From Pseudomonas songnenensis (GTDB lineage: Bacteria > Pseudomonadota > Gammaproteobacteria > Pseudomonadales > Pseudomonadaceae): a stretch of DNA of 64,000 nucleotides. A model generated the notes under the pieces. It was not told the DNA's origin. It saw nothing but the letters and a program-made list of their open reading frames with translations, and ran no database searches. Position 1 is the first letter of the stretch. The number at the start of each line of letters is the position of its first letter. Location of the stretch: assembly GCF_003696315.1 (NCBI RefSeq), contig NZ_RFFN01000004.1, forward strand, positions 194,673 through 258,672, written 5' to 3'. This document shows, piece by piece, positions 1 to 7,325 of this stretch. The position numbers and the translations under genes were made by a program.

Positions 1-118
1 GAATGCGCCAGAAACTGCCTTTGCGCACCACCTGCTCTGCGGCCTGTGCAGCGGGCACTGGCGGTTGCGTCTGCTGCGCGACGGTGGCCGTGCTGGGAAT
101 GCTGAGCTGTGCGGTCAT
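1..118 (-). CDS. Partial gene, last visible member of the riboswitch operon
   Basis: Only the first 39 residues are in the window. The reading frame starts with ATG at 118-116 and overlaps the TGA of the upstream gene by four bases (ATGA at 118-115), so it is translationally coupled and belongs to the same operon. The visible N-terminus is Ala/Gln/Pro-rich and ends in RKGSFWRI, which resembles the cytoplasmic lead-in to the first membrane helix of SsuC/TauC-type ABC permeases. Because the operon begins with an ABC binding protein, a permease would make sense. That identity is an inference from 39 residues and context. Confidence 0.6.
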   Translation of the reverse strand, partial: MTAQLSIPSTATVAQQTQPPVPAAQAAEQVVRKGSFWRI

Positions 119-924
119 GCGGGAACCTCCTGCATAGCGGTGGGCACATCCAGTTCGACGCGTTGCCAGCCACCGGCCGCCGGATAACGGCCGAGCGCGG
201 CGAGGTCCGCGGCGGGCAGACTGGCGGGGTCGGCGAAGTTCCAGTAGCTCGACAGCAGGGCGTCGCCGACGCGGCCGGGCAGCGTTGAATGGGTGATCTG
301 CCAGGGCGTGGCGCCGTTGCGATGGCGGCCGAAGGACAGCTCGCAGGCCAGCAACTGTGGCCGCAGCGCGGGGCCGACGGCGGCAAGCTGGTCACGCAGA
401 TGGCCTGCGCTGGTCGGCAACAGAATCGGTCGCTCGGCGGCGAACAGGAAGTAATCGCCCGCCACCAGCAGGCAGGCCTGGCGGGCCGGCTGTTTTGCCG
501 CCCTCAACCAAAGGCCCCAGTGGACGCCATCGGATTCGGGCAGGCGCTGCCAGATTTCGTGGTAGCTGCCGTCCAGCCCGTCCTCCAGCAGCCGCTCCGG
601 GGTCTCGAAGCGCATCAGGCCGATATCCGCAGGCCCGCCCGCTGGCTGGAAGTCGATCAGCCGATGCCACTGGCAAATATCGCCGTTGAGCTCGGTGATG
701 CCGGCGAAGCCGGCCTGTTCGCTCAGCGCCAGCTGCTGGGCATGGCTGCAGGTTTCCAGTGATGCGGCCAGCGGCAGTGTTTGTGGCCGTTGCAGGCGGA
801 TATCGGCGTGCAGGCTGGCGGTCTGCAGCCAGTAGACCTCACTGGTTTCGTCGCGCAGGCCGGCCGTCGTGGTCAGCAGGCGGCGGCGCCAGACGCCGAG
901 ATAGGCATCGGGAACGGTTTTCAT
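115..924 (-). CDS. Conserved protein of unknown function (269 aa), possibly HRI1-like
   Basis: No signal peptide, membrane segment or classical catalytic motif is apparent. The N-terminal block with YLGVW and a Trp/Tyr-rich, beta-type pattern followed by a second similar half recalls the HRI1 family, a two-domain lipocalin-like fold known mainly from fungi. That resemblance is from memory and weak. The ATG at 924 has a GGAG ribosome-binding site about 8 bases upstream. The gene sits 49 bases after the isochorismatase-type hydrolase and overlaps the next gene by four bases. A beta-barrel binding protein or small-molecule isomerase/lyase would fit the operon, but nothing in the sequence proves it. 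Confidence 0.75.
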   Translation of the reverse strand: MKTVPDAYLGVWRRRLLTTTAGLRDETSEVYWLQTASLHADIRLQRPQTLPLAASLETCSHAQQLALSEQAGFAGITELNGDICQWHRLIDFQPAGGPADIGLMRFETPERLLEDGLDGSYHEIWQRLPESDGVHWGLWLRAAKQPARQACLLVAGDYFLFAAERPILLPTSAGHLRDQLAAVGPALRPQLLACELSFGRHRNGATPWQITHSTLPGRVGDALLSSYWNFADPASLPAADLAALGRYPAAGGWQRVELDVPTAMQEVPA

Positions 925-973
925 GGGTAATGCTCCGCAAATGGCGTGCTTCGGACGCGATCAGGCTTAGGAG

Positions 974-1627
974 TCATGGCGATCCCTCCAGCAGGCTCAA
1001 CAGCCCATGGCTGTCGATCACGCTGCCGAACAGGCCGCCTTCCACCTCGATCATCGCCAGCGCAGCCGCATGCAGTTGCGGGTCGGACGAGGCGCAGGCG
1101 TCGCGGACGGTCAGGCAGTCGAAACCAAGGTCGATGGCCTGTCGCAGGGTCGAGGCCACGCAGACCTCGGTGGTCACGCCGGTCAGGATCAGCCGCTCGA
1201 TGCCGCGGCGGCGCAGGATCAGTTCGAGATCGGTATGGGCGAAAGCGCTGTAGCCGGGTTTGTCGATCACCGGCTCGCCAGCGCGTGGTTGCAGTTCGTC
1301 GATCAGGTCATGGCCGAATTCGCCGCGCACCAGCAGGCGGCCAAGGGGGCCGGGGCTGCCGATGGGGGCGCCGGTCGCTTTGGCACGGCGGCGTTTGGGG
1401 GCGGGCAGGTCGGAGAGATCCGGACGATGGCCTTCACGGGTGTGCACGACCAGCATGCCCAGGCTGCGTGTGCGATCCAGTAGTGCCTGGATCGCCGGGA
1501 TCGGTGCACGCAGGCGGCTGACGTCCATGCCGGCCTGGTCGGCGTAACCGCCCAGCGCGCAGAAGTCGCGCTGCATGTCGATCACCAGCAGCGCCGTGCG
1601 CGCGGGGTGCAGGTCTTTCAGGCTCAC
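974..1627 (-). CDS. Isochorismatase-family cysteine amidohydrolase (217 aa)
   Basis: Cytoplasmic hydrolase with the Asp-Lys-Cys triad of the family: D17 in VIDMQ, K123 in VIDKPGYSAF and C156 in TTEVCV. The family includes N-carbamoylsarcosine amidase, biuret and triuret hydrolases and ureidoacrylate amidase, all of which release ammonia from C-N bonds of ureido-like compounds. The chosen GTG at 1627 overlaps the creatininase stop (GTGA at 1627-1624), and the protein then begins at the normal family N-terminus; the longer upstream frame is a shadow of creatininase. Next to a creatininase homologue and under a guanidine riboswitch, a role in removing a carbamoyl or amidino nitrogen is likely. 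The exact substrate is unknown. Confidence 0.88.
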   Translation of the reverse strand: MSLKDLHPARTALLVIDMQRDFCALGGYADQAGMDVSRLRAPIPAIQALLDRTRSLGMLVVHTREGHRPDLSDLPAPKRRRAKATGAPIGSPGPLGRLLVRGEFGHDLIDELQPRAGEPVIDKPGYSAFAHTDLELILRRRGIERLILTGVTTEVCVASTLRQAIDLGFDCLTVRDACASSDPQLHAAALAMIEVEGGLFGSVIDSHGLLSLLEGSP

Positions 1628-2385
1628 AGGGCGAACTCCTTGCACACCGCGGCGGCGATGCCTTCGACGATGTCGTGGGCCAGCCGCTGGCCTTTCGCCG
1701 CGCTGGAGCCCCTGGCCGAGGACAGCACCCCGGAGGGCGGCACCCATTCGGTACGGGTGGGGTACATGTCGTAGGGCGGGAAGTCGGCCGGGGCGTCGTC
1801 GGGAATCTTCTCCAGCGCCACCAGCTGCGGATGGAAGTGCAGCATCAGCGAGGTCTCGATCACCGCAGCATGCTCCAGCGCGAAACCGGGAAAGCCTTCC
1901 GGGAAGATGTCGGTCAGGGTCTGCTCGTGGCAGAAGTCCCAGTGCTCCAGGCGCATCACCTCCAGCGCGGCGTCCGGCCCGAGGTCGCGCAGCGCCAGCT
2001 GGATGCCCTCGGCGACGAACCACTGGTTCTCGTAATGGCCGAGCACCAGCACCAGGCGGCGCACACCGTGGCGATGGAACTCACGCACGGCGTCGCGCAC
2101 CAGGGCGCTCAAGGTCGCGCCATCCAGGCTGGTGGTGCCGCAGAAGTGCTGGCCGCCGCCGCATTTCGGTTGCGACTTGTAGCCGTATGACAGCGCCGGT
2201 GCGACCAGTCCGCCGACTCGTGCCGCCACGTCGGCACTGATCGCGCTGGCCAGCAGCGCGTCGGTGCCCAGCGGCAGGTGTGGGCCATGCTGCTCCGTGG
2301 CGCCGCAGGGCAGAAAGACCACGGCGCCTTCGCGCACGCGGCGTTCGTAATCGACCCAGCTCAGTTGATCCATGTGCACGGTCAT
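1624..2385 (-). CDS. Creatininase homologue (253 aa)
   Basis: Close relative of Pseudomonas creatininase, the binuclear metal hydrolase that opens the creatinine ring. The metal ligands are present: E31 and H33 in ATEQHG, D42 in GTDAL, H117 and E119 in GHYEN. Long stretches such as SYGYKSQ and GTTSLDGATL match the true creatininase rather than the wider mycofactocin-type family. W149 corresponds to Trp154 of the known enzyme, but the position of the substrate-covering Trp174 is F168 and the following Asp is Ala169, so the substrate may not be creatinine. ATG 2385 has an AAGGAG site and overlaps the transporter stop by four bases. Confidence 0.88.
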   Translation of the reverse strand: MTVHMDQLSWVDYERRVREGAVVFLPCGATEQHGPHLPLGTDALLASAISADVAARVGGLVAPALSYGYKSQPKCGGGQHFCGTTSLDGATLSALVRDAVREFHRHGVRRLVLVLGHYENQWFVAEGIQLALRDLGPDAALEVMRLEHWDFCHEQTLTDIFPEGFPGFALEHAAVIETSLMLHFHPQLVALEKIPDDAPADFPPYDMYPTRTEWVPPSGVLSSARGSSAAKGQRLAHDIVEGIAAAVCKEFAL

Positions 2386-3266
2386 GCGCAGGTGCTCCTT
2401 GTCGCGATTGAAAGGGGACGTTCCGGCCAGCCGGCGATCAGCGCAGCGGTGGTGATCAGGGCGGCGCCGAGCCATTCGTTCGGGCCGATGGCGTGGGCGC
2501 CGAACCAGGCGGACGACAGCACCGCGGCGATCAGCTCGAACACCACCAGCACTGCGGCGCGGCCGGCTTCCAGATGAGTCAGGCCGTACTGCACAGCGGC
2601 CATGCTGACCAGCCAGCCGAGGGCGAGCAGGGCGATCTGCCAGCTCAGGGTCAGATCCAGGGGCGGAAGTGGCTGGCGCAGCAGCAGGCAGAACAGCCCA
2701 CCGAGCAGCGCGCTGCCGACGAAACTGACCAGCGCCTTGCTCGCCAGCGGCACCCGGTCGGCGGCGCGAGTGGCGAGGTTGTTGAGGCTGAAGGCGAGGC
2801 CGGCGGAAAGTGCCAGCCAGTCATTCGCGCCTGGCGCGTCCAGGGCTTCGCCCGTGACGCCAAGGGTCAGACCGATGCCGAGCATCGCCAGCCCCAGGGC
2901 GAACAGCCGTGTGCCGCTGAGGCGTTCGCCAAGCAGCAGCCAGCCGCCGACCATCGCCCACACCGGCGCCAGGTAGAACAGCAGCATCACCCGCACCACG
3001 TTGCCGTCGGCCAGGGCGGTGACCAGTGCCGCGGTGGCCCAGCCGCCGCACAGGCCCATGGTGAGTACCTGGCGATACTGGCTCGCCCACTGGCGGCGCT
3101 GCTGCCAGAGCACCGGCAGCGCCAGCAGGCTGAGCAGCGAATAGGTCAGCAACACCAGCGGCATGCCGGCCAGGCCGCGGGCCGCGAAGAACTGCAGCGG
3201 CAGCCAGCCCAGCCCCCACATGATGGCGCCGCCGATCAGCATGCCCTGTGGCATCAGGCTGTTCAT
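2382..3266 (-). CDS. EamA/DMT-family transporter (294 aa)
   Basis: Inner-membrane protein with about ten hydrophobic helices in two repeats of five, the EamA drug/metabolite transporter layout. Such proteins usually export amino acids, amines or small metabolites. The start at 3266 begins a hydrophobic N-terminus (MLIGGAIMWGLGWLPLQFF) and overlaps the preceding SDR stop by four bases. Guanidine-I riboswitches elsewhere control SMR-type guanidine exporters, so efflux of a guanidino compound or pathway by-product is a fair guess; uptake is not excluded. Confidence 0.85.
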   Translation of the reverse strand: MNSLMPQGMLIGGAIMWGLGWLPLQFFAARGLAGMPLVLLTYSLLSLLALPVLWQQRRQWASQYRQVLTMGLCGGWATAALVTALADGNVVRVMLLFYLAPVWAMVGGWLLLGERLSGTRLFALGLAMLGIGLTLGVTGEALDAPGANDWLALSAGLAFSLNNLATRAADRVPLASKALVSFVGSALLGGLFCLLLRQPLPPLDLTLSWQIALLALGWLVSMAAVQYGLTHLEAGRAAVLVVFELIAAVLSSAWFGAHAIGPNEWLGAALITTAALIAGWPERPLSIATRSTCA

Positions 3267-4018
3267 GCGCCCATCCAGGAGCCGCCGTTGGGCCCGAGCA
3301 GCTGTCCGGTGAAATAGCTCGCCTGCGGCGAAAGCAGGAAGACGATGGCCGCCGCGACTTCCTCCGGCGTACCCAGGCGCGCCATGGGGATCGCCAGCTC
3401 CTTGGCCATCCACTCGTCGCTCATGTGCTCCGGGCTGACCATCGCCGTGGCGATGGGGCCGGGTGCGACGCCATTGATGCGGATGCCGTCTGCAGCGAAT
3501 TCGCGGGCCAACGAGCGGGTCAGGCCGATCACCCCGGCCTTGGCCGTGCAGTAGGCGGCGTACTGTTCGCGGCCGAGAAATCCGAGGTCCGAGGCGACAT
3601 TGACGATGGCGCCGCTGCGCCGCGGCTGCATCTGTGCCAGTGCATGGCGGCAGCAGCGGTAGACGCCGGCGAGATCGACGCCCAGCACCATGGCCCAGTC
3701 TGCCTCGCTGGTCTTGAGAAAGGGCTTTTCCAGGATCACCCCGGCGTTGTTGACCAGCAGATCCAGCGGTCCCTGCGCCTCGATGGTCTCGAACATTGCC
3801 GCGACCGCAACCGGATCGCTGACATCCGCCTCGATGGCCGAGGCGTCGCCGCCGCTGGCGATGATCTGCTCGAGCACTCGTTCCGCCAGGTCGTGTTGAT
3901 TGCGATGGTTGATCCAGACCCGCGCGCCTTCGGCGGCCAGCGCGAGTGCGGTGGCACGGCCGATGCCGGTCGCCGCGCCGGTGACCAGAGCGGTCTGCCC
4001 GGTAAGGATGGCAGCCAT
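3263..4018 (-). CDS. SDR-family oxidoreductase 1 (251 aa)
   Basis: Classical short-chain dehydrogenase/reductase, FabG-like, cytoplasmic and NAD(P)-dependent. The Rossmann glycine motif TGAATGIG is at 13-20, NNAG at 90-93, and the catalytic Ser143, Tyr156 and Lys160 (YxxxK) are intact. The ATG at 4018 shares its A with the TGA of the preceding SDR, and the stop overlaps the transporter start. Paired with a second SDR and a membrane oxygenase, it probably oxidises an alcohol or carbinolamine made by hydroxylation. This is inference, as SDR sequence does not predict substrate. Confidence 0.88.
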   Translation of the reverse strand: MAAILTGQTALVTGAATGIGRATALALAAEGARVWINHRNQHDLAERVLEQIIASGGDASAIEADVSDPVAVAAMFETIEAQGPLDLLVNNAGVILEKPFLKTSEADWAMVLGVDLAGVYRCCRHALAQMQPRRSGAIVNVASDLGFLGREQYAAYCTAKAGVIGLTRSLAREFAADGIRINGVAPGPIATAMVSPEHMSDEWMAKELAIPMARLGTPEEVAAAIVFLLSPQASYFTGQLLGPNGGSWMGA

Positions 4019-4806
4019 CAGTGCATCACCTCGCCGTGGCTGACCGACAGCGCCTGCCCGGTCAGGGCGGCGGCCAGCGGTGAGCCGAGGAACAGGAAGG
4101 TGCCGCCCAGATCGGCCGGTGTCAGCAGCTCCGGAATGGCCTGGTTGGCGAGTATCGCCGCGAGCTCGGCGCTGTCGCTGCGGCCGTTGGCGTCCGCCAT
4201 CACCTGCAGCGAGCGCATGGCCGCATCGGTGCCGATCCAGCCGGGGCACACCGCGTTCACCCGGATGCGCCGCGGGCCCAGCTCCCAGGCCAGCGAACGG
4301 GTCAGGCCGACCACCGCGTGCTTGCTGGCGACATAGGCGGAAAAGCCCGGCACGCCTTTCAGACCCCAGATCGAGGCCTGGTTGATCACGCTGGCGCCGG
4401 CGCGCAGGCGTGGCAGCAATGCGCGGGTCAGGCGCTGCATGGAGCCGACGTTGTTCTCCAGCAGGGCCGACCAGCGCTGATCGGCCTCGAAGCTGCACTC
4501 GCCCAGCGGCGTGGCGTATTCGACGCCGGCGTTGTTGATCAGCACATCGGCATTGAGGCCGCGGCAGGCGAGGTCATCGGCATACTGCTGCACCGCCTGC
4601 CGATCACCCAGGTCCAGTGCGGTGCAGTGCAGCGGCGTCTCGCCAGCGAGTTCGTCGGCGAGCCGGGCGAGGGCGTCGGCGTCACGGTCCAGCAGCTCCA
4701 GGGTGGCGCCGGCAGCGGCGAAGCTCTGCGCCAGGCCCCGGCCGATGCCCCCGGCGGCGCCGGTGATGACCACGCAACGGCCGCGGTAATCCAGTGCCTT
4801 GTGCAT
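4018..4806 (-). CDS. SDR-family oxidoreductase 2 (262 aa)
   Basis: Second classical SDR, clearly diverged from its neighbour and therefore not a recent tandem duplicate. TGAAGGIG is at 15-22, NNAG at 91-94, and Ser145, Tyr158 and Lys162 form the active site. It starts one base after the stop of the membrane oxygenase gene and overlaps the next SDR by one base, so the three are co-translated. Two successive dehydrogenases could take an alcohol to an acid, or act on two different intermediates. Substrate unknown. Confidence 0.88.
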   Translation of the reverse strand: MHKALDYRGRCVVITGAAGGIGRGLAQSFAAAGATLELLDRDADALARLADELAGETPLHCTALDLGDRQAVQQYADDLACRGLNADVLINNAGVEYATPLGECSFEADQRWSALLENNVGSMQRLTRALLPRLRAGASVINQASIWGLKGVPGFSAYVASKHAVVGLTRSLAWELGPRRIRVNAVCPGWIGTDAAMRSLQVMADANGRSDSAELAAILANQAIPELLTPADLGGTFLFLGSPLAAALTGQALSVSHGEVMH

Positions 4807-4807
4807 G

Positions 4808-5830
4808 TCACACCGCCGTCAGGAAGGAGACGCCCACGGCGCCGTAGAAGTTGTCGGCCTTGTGCGGCCCTTCGCTGACCACCCCGTAGTCATCGTCCAG
4901 CACGCGGCGTACGCGGTAGCGGTGGAAGCTGCCGAGCAGCTTGCGCATCGGGATGACCTGGTTGTAGGTGCTGCCGTACAGCTCGGCGTGCAGCTTGGGC
5001 AGGCGATACCAGGGCGCCACCGGCTTCTCGTGGTGGGCGTTGTGGAAGGAAAAGTTGAGCAGCAGCAGGTTCAGCGCCGGCCAGCGCTCGGAAACCACGT
5101 TGCTGTAGGTGTTCTGCTGCTCGTAGCTGCGGTCGCGGCGCTTGTCCTCCGGCAGCTTGCCACCGTCCTCCAGCACGGCGAAGGCCTCGTAGGTGTGCTG
5201 ATAGGCATCGGCGAAACGCAGCACGCTGAGCATGATCATCCAGGCCACGGCGTAGAGCAGCACGGCCTTCAGCGAGAGCACCGCGAGCCCGGCAAAGAGC
5301 AGTGTGCGAATGGCCAACACCGCGGCGACCTTGCCGCGCCGGGCGCGGTGCTTGTCGTTGTCGGTGATGAAGGGCAGGGATATCACATAGAAATGCATGA
5401 TCAGCTCCACCGCCGGCACATAGGCCCATTCCAGCGCCAGCACCAGCTTCTGGAACCACAGCGGGCGTGCCCTGAGAAAGGCCTTGCTGTCGAAGGTGAT
5501 CACGTCGGCGCGGTCGACGTGGTGGCGCATGTGCTTCTTGCGCAGGTCCTGGAACTCGGCGTAGCAGCTGCCGCACAGCCAGCTGCAGACATTGCCGGCC
5601 CATTCGTTGTGCTTGGGCACGCTGAAGATCGCGCCGTGGGCGAATTCGTGGATCAGGTAGGCGGCGATGATCATGCCGTGGGCCAGCAGCAGCGTGCCCA
5701 GTGCGTTCAGCCAGCCGTTACCGGCGAACAGCAGAGCCAGGCCGCCGCCGTAGGCGAGCGCGGTATAGAGGATCGCCAGCGTGTTGGGCAGGCGGCCATC
5801 GGCGTAACGGTACAGAGGTTTGGCAGTCAT
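4808..5830 (-). CDS. Membrane histidine-box oxygenase/desaturase family protein (340 aa)
   Basis: Integral-membrane di-iron enzyme of the fatty acid desaturase/AlkB-type superfamily. The three histidine boxes are complete: HEFAH at 61-65, HMRHH at 100-104 and HNAHH at 263-267, with another His in YQHTYE near 212. Hydrophobic segments lie near 17-60 and 165-205. Known members desaturate acyl chains or hydroxylate alkanes, carotenoids and amines using O2. Placement after the binding protein of a guanidine-riboswitch operon argues against lipid desaturation and for hydroxylation of a small guanidino compound. That assignment is inference; the family membership is not. Confidence 0.85.
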   Translation of the reverse strand: MTAKPLYRYADGRLPNTLAILYTALAYGGGLALLFAGNGWLNALGTLLLAHGMIIAAYLIHEFAHGAIFSVPKHNEWAGNVCSWLCGSCYAEFQDLRKKHMRHHVDRADVITFDSKAFLRARPLWFQKLVLALEWAYVPAVELIMHFYVISLPFITDNDKHRARRGKVAAVLAIRTLLFAGLAVLSLKAVLLYAVAWMIMLSVLRFADAYQHTYEAFAVLEDGGKLPEDKRRDRSYEQQNTYSNVVSERWPALNLLLLNFSFHNAHHEKPVAPWYRLPKLHAELYGSTYNQVIPMRKLLGSFHRYRVRRVLDDDYGVVSEGPHKADNFYGAVGVSFLTAV

Positions 5831-5875
5831 GGTTTTTCTCCAGCACAGGCGGGCGACGGCCCGCCCGGCGTCGGC

Positions 5876-6877
5876 TTACTGGGCGAGCGCTTCGGTGAAT
5901 CGGGCGTCGTAGGTCTGGCTGAAATCCGGGATGGTCGGGATCTGCCCGTTGTCCATGAGCAGCTTGGCGATGATCGCGCCGCTGCCATGGAAGGAATGGG
6001 TGTCGTCGCCTGGGGTGAAGCTCTTGCCCATCTCCGCAAGGGGGATGTTGTAGGCGCCGGCCATCTGCTCGACGGCTTCTTCGGCGCTGACGCCGAGCAC
6101 CTCACCGATGATCTTCGCCGACTCCTCGGGGTGCGCCTGCATGTAGGCCAGGCCGTCGAGATAGCCCTGGATCATCGCCTTGATGGCAGCGGGCTTCTTG
6201 GCGATCACCGCCTCGTCGAAGACCAGCACGTCGGTGATCAGCCCCGGTGCGTCCTTGGACGAATAGACCACCTTGAATTTGTCGCCGCCGCCCATGGAGA
6301 GGATCTGCGAGACGTTGGGCTCGTAGGTCACGCCGACCGGCAGGTTGCCCGAGGCCATGGCGCCGGGGATGCCTTCCGGAGTCATGTTGACGGCGTCGAT
6401 GTCCTTGTCGCTCATGCCGTTCTGCTGCAGCGCGTAGGCCAGCAGGAAGTCGGAGGGCGACAGCGGGTTGAAGCCGACCTTCTTGCCCTTGAAGTCGGCG
6501 ATGGACTGGATCGACGCGTCGGCGACGATGGCGTCACCGCCGTTGGAGAAGTCGATGGGCATCACCACCCGGTGCCTCAAGCCCTTGGCGACCGAGGCCA
6601 CTACCTGGTCGTAGGTGAGCATGCCACCGTCCAGCGCGCGGCTCACCATGGCGGTGGGAATCAGCGCCGGGTCGTTGAAGAACTGCAGGTCCACGTCCAG
6701 GCCGTGGGGCTTGAACAGGTCGAGCTTGTCGGCGACATAGAAGGGGCCATAGCCGGCCCAGACCACGGTGCCGATCTTCAGCTTCTCGGCGGCCTGGCTG
6801 GCCAGCGGTGAAAACAACGTCGCGACGGCCAGGCCGGCGGCGAGGAGGGTCTTGTTCAGCGAGCGCAGTGTGGACAT
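5876..6877 (-). CDS. ABC transporter substrate-binding protein, guanidine-carboxylase-associated type (333 aa)
   Basis: Periplasmic binding protein of the NMT1/THI5-like (SsuA/TauA) group. A cleavable signal peptide covers about residues 1-30, ending LASQAAE, and the mature part begins KLKIGTVVWAGYGP. It matches what I know of the binding proteins that head urea/guanidine carboxylase operons. ATG 6877 follows the riboswitch core by about 50 bases and has an AGGGA site. It is the first gene of the riboswitch operon and is separated from the next by 45 bases. The complete permease and ATPase of this type lie 9-10 kb away under the other riboswitch, so it may serve them, or the gene at the left edge. 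Confidence 0.88.
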   Translation of the reverse strand: MSTLRSLNKTLLAAGLAVATLFSPLASQAAEKLKIGTVVWAGYGPFYVADKLDLFKPHGLDVDLQFFNDPALIPTAMVSRALDGGMLTYDQVVASVAKGLRHRVVMPIDFSNGGDAIVADASIQSIADFKGKKVGFNPLSPSDFLLAYALQQNGMSDKDIDAVNMTPEGIPGAMASGNLPVGVTYEPNVSQILSMGGGDKFKVVYSSKDAPGLITDVLVFDEAVIAKKPAAIKAMIQGYLDGLAYMQAHPEESAKIIGEVLGVSAEEAVEQMAGAYNIPLAEMGKSFTPGDDTHSFHGSGAIIAKLLMDNGQIPTIPDFSQTYDARFTEALAQ

Positions 6878-6925
6878 GGCGTGATTTCCCTACACATTGG
6901 AATGACAGGCACGGGATGACATCGC

Positions 6926-7018
6926 GTCTCCCGGGCTTTTATCCCTCCGTGTAGTCCCGTCCCTGGGACCGGAGAACTCTCGGACCAGCGCCCACTCCCT
7001 GTGAGCCGGAACCCTAGT
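6926..7018 (-). promoter_or_regulatory. Guanidine-I (ykkC) riboswitch, copy 1
   Basis: Read on the minus strand, the hallmark blocks are in order and correctly spaced: CTAGGGTTCCG at 7017-7007, GGTCCGAGAG at 6986-6977 and the long block GGGATAAAAGCCCGGGAGA at 6945-6927. These are the conserved elements of the ykkC class. Guanidine-I is favoured over the ppGpp/PRPP subtypes because the second copy heads a guanidine carboxylase operon. It ends about 50 bases before the binding-protein ATG. I could not identify the expression platform with certainty. Confidence 0.93.
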
Positions 7019-7325
7019 TCTCCTTGAAGTTGCTCCTGATTGTGCCAAGCGTCATGAGTGCCGGAGGCGACTCATCCCGTGCAAGGGTGATAGAGCAGGT
7101 TGCGTGCCAGATGCGGTGGCTGGCAGCGAACTCGTGGAGTTTCAATGAGTTGCAGCCAGCGCCGGAGCCAACACGGGTGGCGCGCCCGGCACGGCGCTGC
7201 TCATTAATGGGGAGGCTTGCTCCGCGATAGTGCGGATGGCGCAGCTGATGACACCGTTCCGGCCCGACCGCCGCCACGGGCCAGGCAGCGCATGGGGCGG
7301 TCAGCCCGTTACGGCTTGGCAGAGG
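7019..7325. other. Intergenic region upstream of riboswitch 1
   Basis: About 300 bases between the aldo-keto reductase stop and the riboswitch. It must contain the promoter for the 6877-to-left-edge operon. I see no convincing gene: short frames here lack a ribosome-binding site and family resemblance. No clear terminator for the aldo-keto reductase is visible. Confidence 0.5.

Noticed and set aside
974..2023. 349-codon version of the isochorismatase-type gene
   Set aside because: The first 132 codons overlap creatininase in another frame and are Arg/Gly-rich; the coupled GTG at 1627 matches the family N-terminus.
7014..7277. 87-codon minus-strand frame overlapping riboswitch 1
   Set aside because: Its end lies inside the conserved aptamer, it has no ribosome-binding site and resembles nothing.
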